From Chloroflexota bacterium (GTDB lineage Bacteria > Chloroflexota > Dehalococcoidia > Lucifugimonadales > JADFKI01): a DNA stretch of 5,947 nucleotides. Made by a program: the position numbers and the translations under genes. Of this stretch, positions 4,580-5,947 are shown piece by piece (the stretch's first letter is position 1; every line of letters begins with the position of its first letter). The stretch is from the NCBI GenBank assembly GCA_024648655.1, contig JAGGDZ010000518.1:1-5947 (forward strand), written 5' to 3'. The notes under the pieces were generated by a model. That model had not been told where the DNA came from and did not search any database. It was given only the letters and a program-made list of their open reading frames with translations.

Positions 4580-5947
4580 ATGACATCGCGGACTGCGCTG
4601 GCAATTGCACCAATTCTGGTTGCGCCAATTCTGATTGTTCTGGCAGCAGCGCTTCTGCCTTATGAAATCGCGAATACTCGGATTGCGAACGCGCAGTCCC
4701 CGATCGACTATGATTTGAACGATGACGGCCTAATCGAAATCACATACCTGGAGCAACTTGATGCCATACGCTGGGACCCGGAAGGCAGCGGGCATGTGGA
4801 CGATGCCTATGCGGGGGACGCCTATGAATCCGCGTTTCCCAACGCTGAAGACGGCATGGGATGCGACGAATTCTGTGTTGGTTACGAACTGACCCGCAAC
4901 CTTGACTTCAACGGCGACGGCAGCTACGCATCGGGTTCGGTCAACAGAGACTGGACGAGTGGAGACGGCTGGCTGCCCATCGACGGCTTCTCTGCCATCT
5001 TTGTGGGCAACGGCAACACGATCGCAAATCTTTACATCAAGCGACCGGGCGACTCCGACACGGGAAGTACAGGGCTATTCGGCTTCGCAAGGAGTGAATC
5101 GCACATCGACGGAGTAGGCTTGCTGGCGGTCGGTATTCTCGGCGGCAACAACGTTGGCGGACTGGTCGGGCAGAACGAAGGAACAGTTACCGAGAGTCAT
5201 GTTCAGGGAAATGTACGGGGGCTGAATAATGTCGGGGGCTTAGTCGGGCTCCAGTACGGCGCAGTCAGCGGCAGCCACTCCTCCGGAGTAGTCTCCGGAA
5301 GTACGAACGTAGGCGGCTTGATCGGGAAAATCGGCGGCGCCTTTGCCGTAACTCTCAGCTACTCCAACGCATTTGTGACAGGGCTCGATCTGGTTGGCGG
5401 ACTGGTAGGCGTGAACTACGCAGGTCCGATAATTCGATGCTACGCGACAGGGAGAGTGAAGGGAAGGGGAAGCATCGGCGGGCTGGTGGGTCGCAACTGG
5501 GGAACCGTCACCGCGACATATGCCACGGGGAGTGTGCATGGCAACCTGCTCACCGGCGGTCTGATTGGCGCGAATGAAGGCACGCTCAACTCCAGCTACG
5601 CAACAGGCTGGGTCAGCGGCAAAGACCATTCCGGTGGTTTGGCAGGGAGCAACGGAGGGACTGTCTTCGGCAGCTATTCGATAGGAAGAGCAACGGGATT
5701 GCGAGCCGTTGGCGGTCTGATAGGAAATAACGACGGCAAAATTATTGACAGCTACTGGGATACTGATAAGTCTCGCACCTTTGTTGGCGTTCGCAACAAT
5801 GTGAGCGGCGCAAAAGGGCTTAGATCCAAGCGACTGCGAGCGCCCACCGGCTATTCGGGCATATACGACGACTGGAATATAGATACCGACAACGCCGATA
5901 GAGACAATAAAGAAAGCACTGGCAGAGAAGACCATTGGGACTTCGGC
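4580..5947 (+). CDS. Secreted Glug-repeat surface protein 2, N-terminal part (3' end outside window)
   Basis: An ATG-started frame runs unbroken to the right edge, giving the first 456 residues of a paralogue of Glug protein 1. Residues 1-38 form a signal peptide (MTSR, then a long hydrophobic core with ILIVLAAALL; predicted cleavage ANA|Q). After it come SPIDYDLNDDGLIEITYLEQ, a Cys pair at 95/99, LDFNGDGSYASG, and GNGNTIANLYI, which leads into the repeats. Eight Glug units start at about 192, 218, 244, 272, 299, 325, 351 and 377, then the SYWDT cap and APTGYSGIYDDWNID, ending at DHWDFG. In protein 1 the same WDFG motif is followed by a calcium-like loop, Thr/Pro linker and anchoring tail, so these probably lie beyond the edge. 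Differences from protein 1: no Tyr/acidic insert near residue 65, no EF-hand-like loop after the Glug array, and FVGNG in place of FDGNG. An envelope adhesion or scaffold role is inference; no catalytic motif is seen. Confidence 0.92.
   Translation, partial: MTSRTALAIAPILVAPILIVLAAALLPYEIANTRIANAQSPIDYDLNDDGLIEITYLEQLDAIRWDPEGSGHVDDAYAGDAYESAFPNAEDGMGCDEFCVGYELTRNLDFNGDGSYASGSVNRDWTSGDGWLPIDGFSAIFVGNGNTIANLYIKRPGDSDTGSTGLFGFARSESHIDGVGLLAVGILGGNNVGGLVGQNEGTVTESHVQGNVRGLNNVGGLVGLQYGAVSGSHSSGVVSGSTNVGGLIGKIGGAFAVTLSYSNAFVTGLDLVGGLVGVNYAGPIIRCYATGRVKGRGSIGGLVGRNWGTVTATYATGSVHGNLLTGGLIGANEGTLNSSYATGWVSGKDHSGGLAGSNGGTVFGSYSIGRATGLRAVGGLIGNNDGKIIDSYWDTDKSRTFVGVRNNVSGAKGLRSKRLRAPTGYSGIYDDWNIDTDNADRDNKESTGREDHWDFG
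5153..5761 (+). repeat. Glug repeat array of protein 2 (eight units)
   Basis: There are eight units of mostly 26 residues with VGGLVGxN cores and SYATGxVxG ends. Unit 4 is the longest (28 to 27 residues between units 3-5). The units differ more from each other at the DNA level than units 1 and 2 of the first protein, with no comparably recent duplicate pair. The count of eight and the WDT-type cap match protein 1, so the array size seems older than the module duplication or held by selection. Confidence 0.88.

Noticed and set aside
5240..5935. Long minus-strand open frame of 231 codons opposite Glug gene 2
   Set aside because: It mirrors the Glug repeats of the plus strand, has no recognisable domain or ribosome site, and ends and starts inside the real gene.

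Overview
The window holds four same-strand genes in the order amidase, Glug-repeat surface protein, amidase, Glug-repeat surface protein. The first gene is cut by the left edge and the last by the right edge. The best reading is a two-gene module (cytoplasmic amidase-signature hydrolase plus exported repeat protein) present twice in tandem. Both strands were read; no RNA gene, insertion sequence, CRISPR array or convincing minus-strand gene was found.

Organism: most likely a member of the Chloroflexota, perhaps a Dehalococcoidia/SAR202-type or sponge/marine lineage. This is inference. It rests on the combination of moderately GC-rich DNA, expanded amidase paralogues, and secreted proteins that start with an acidic 'PIDYDLxDDGLxEI' block, carry Glug repeats, and end in a long Thr/Pro linker with a 'VIIVVTATP' segment before a Cys-containing hydrophobic tail. 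No ribosomal or marker gene is present to prove it.

Layout: 2-877, C-terminal 291 residues of amidase 1, beginning at the catalytic-serine loop. 878-951, spacer with a weak ribosome site. 952-3054, complete Glug protein 1 (700 residues, TTG start preferred): signal peptide, acidic N-terminal domain, eight Glug repeats, EF-hand-like loops, Thr/Pro linker, hydrophobic tail ending in five arginines. 3055-3107, short spacer with a strong Shine-Dalgarno. 3108-4505, complete amidase 2 (465 residues, all three catalytic residues visible). 4506-4579, spacer containing part of a 14-bp triplication around the stop codon. 4580-5947, Glug protein 2 (first 456 residues), same N-terminal plan and again eight Glug repeats, cut just before its expected linker and tail.

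Working together: spacers of 74, 53 and 74 nt and common orientation suggest co-transcription, but no promoter or terminator could be supported. The amidases lack signal peptides and should act in the cytoplasm; the Glug proteins should be exported and tethered to the envelope. No direct biochemical link between them is visible; the evidence for a link is that the pair is repeated as a unit. The amidase copies are about 71% identical by hand count, with divergence concentrated in one central segment that may hold substrate specificity.
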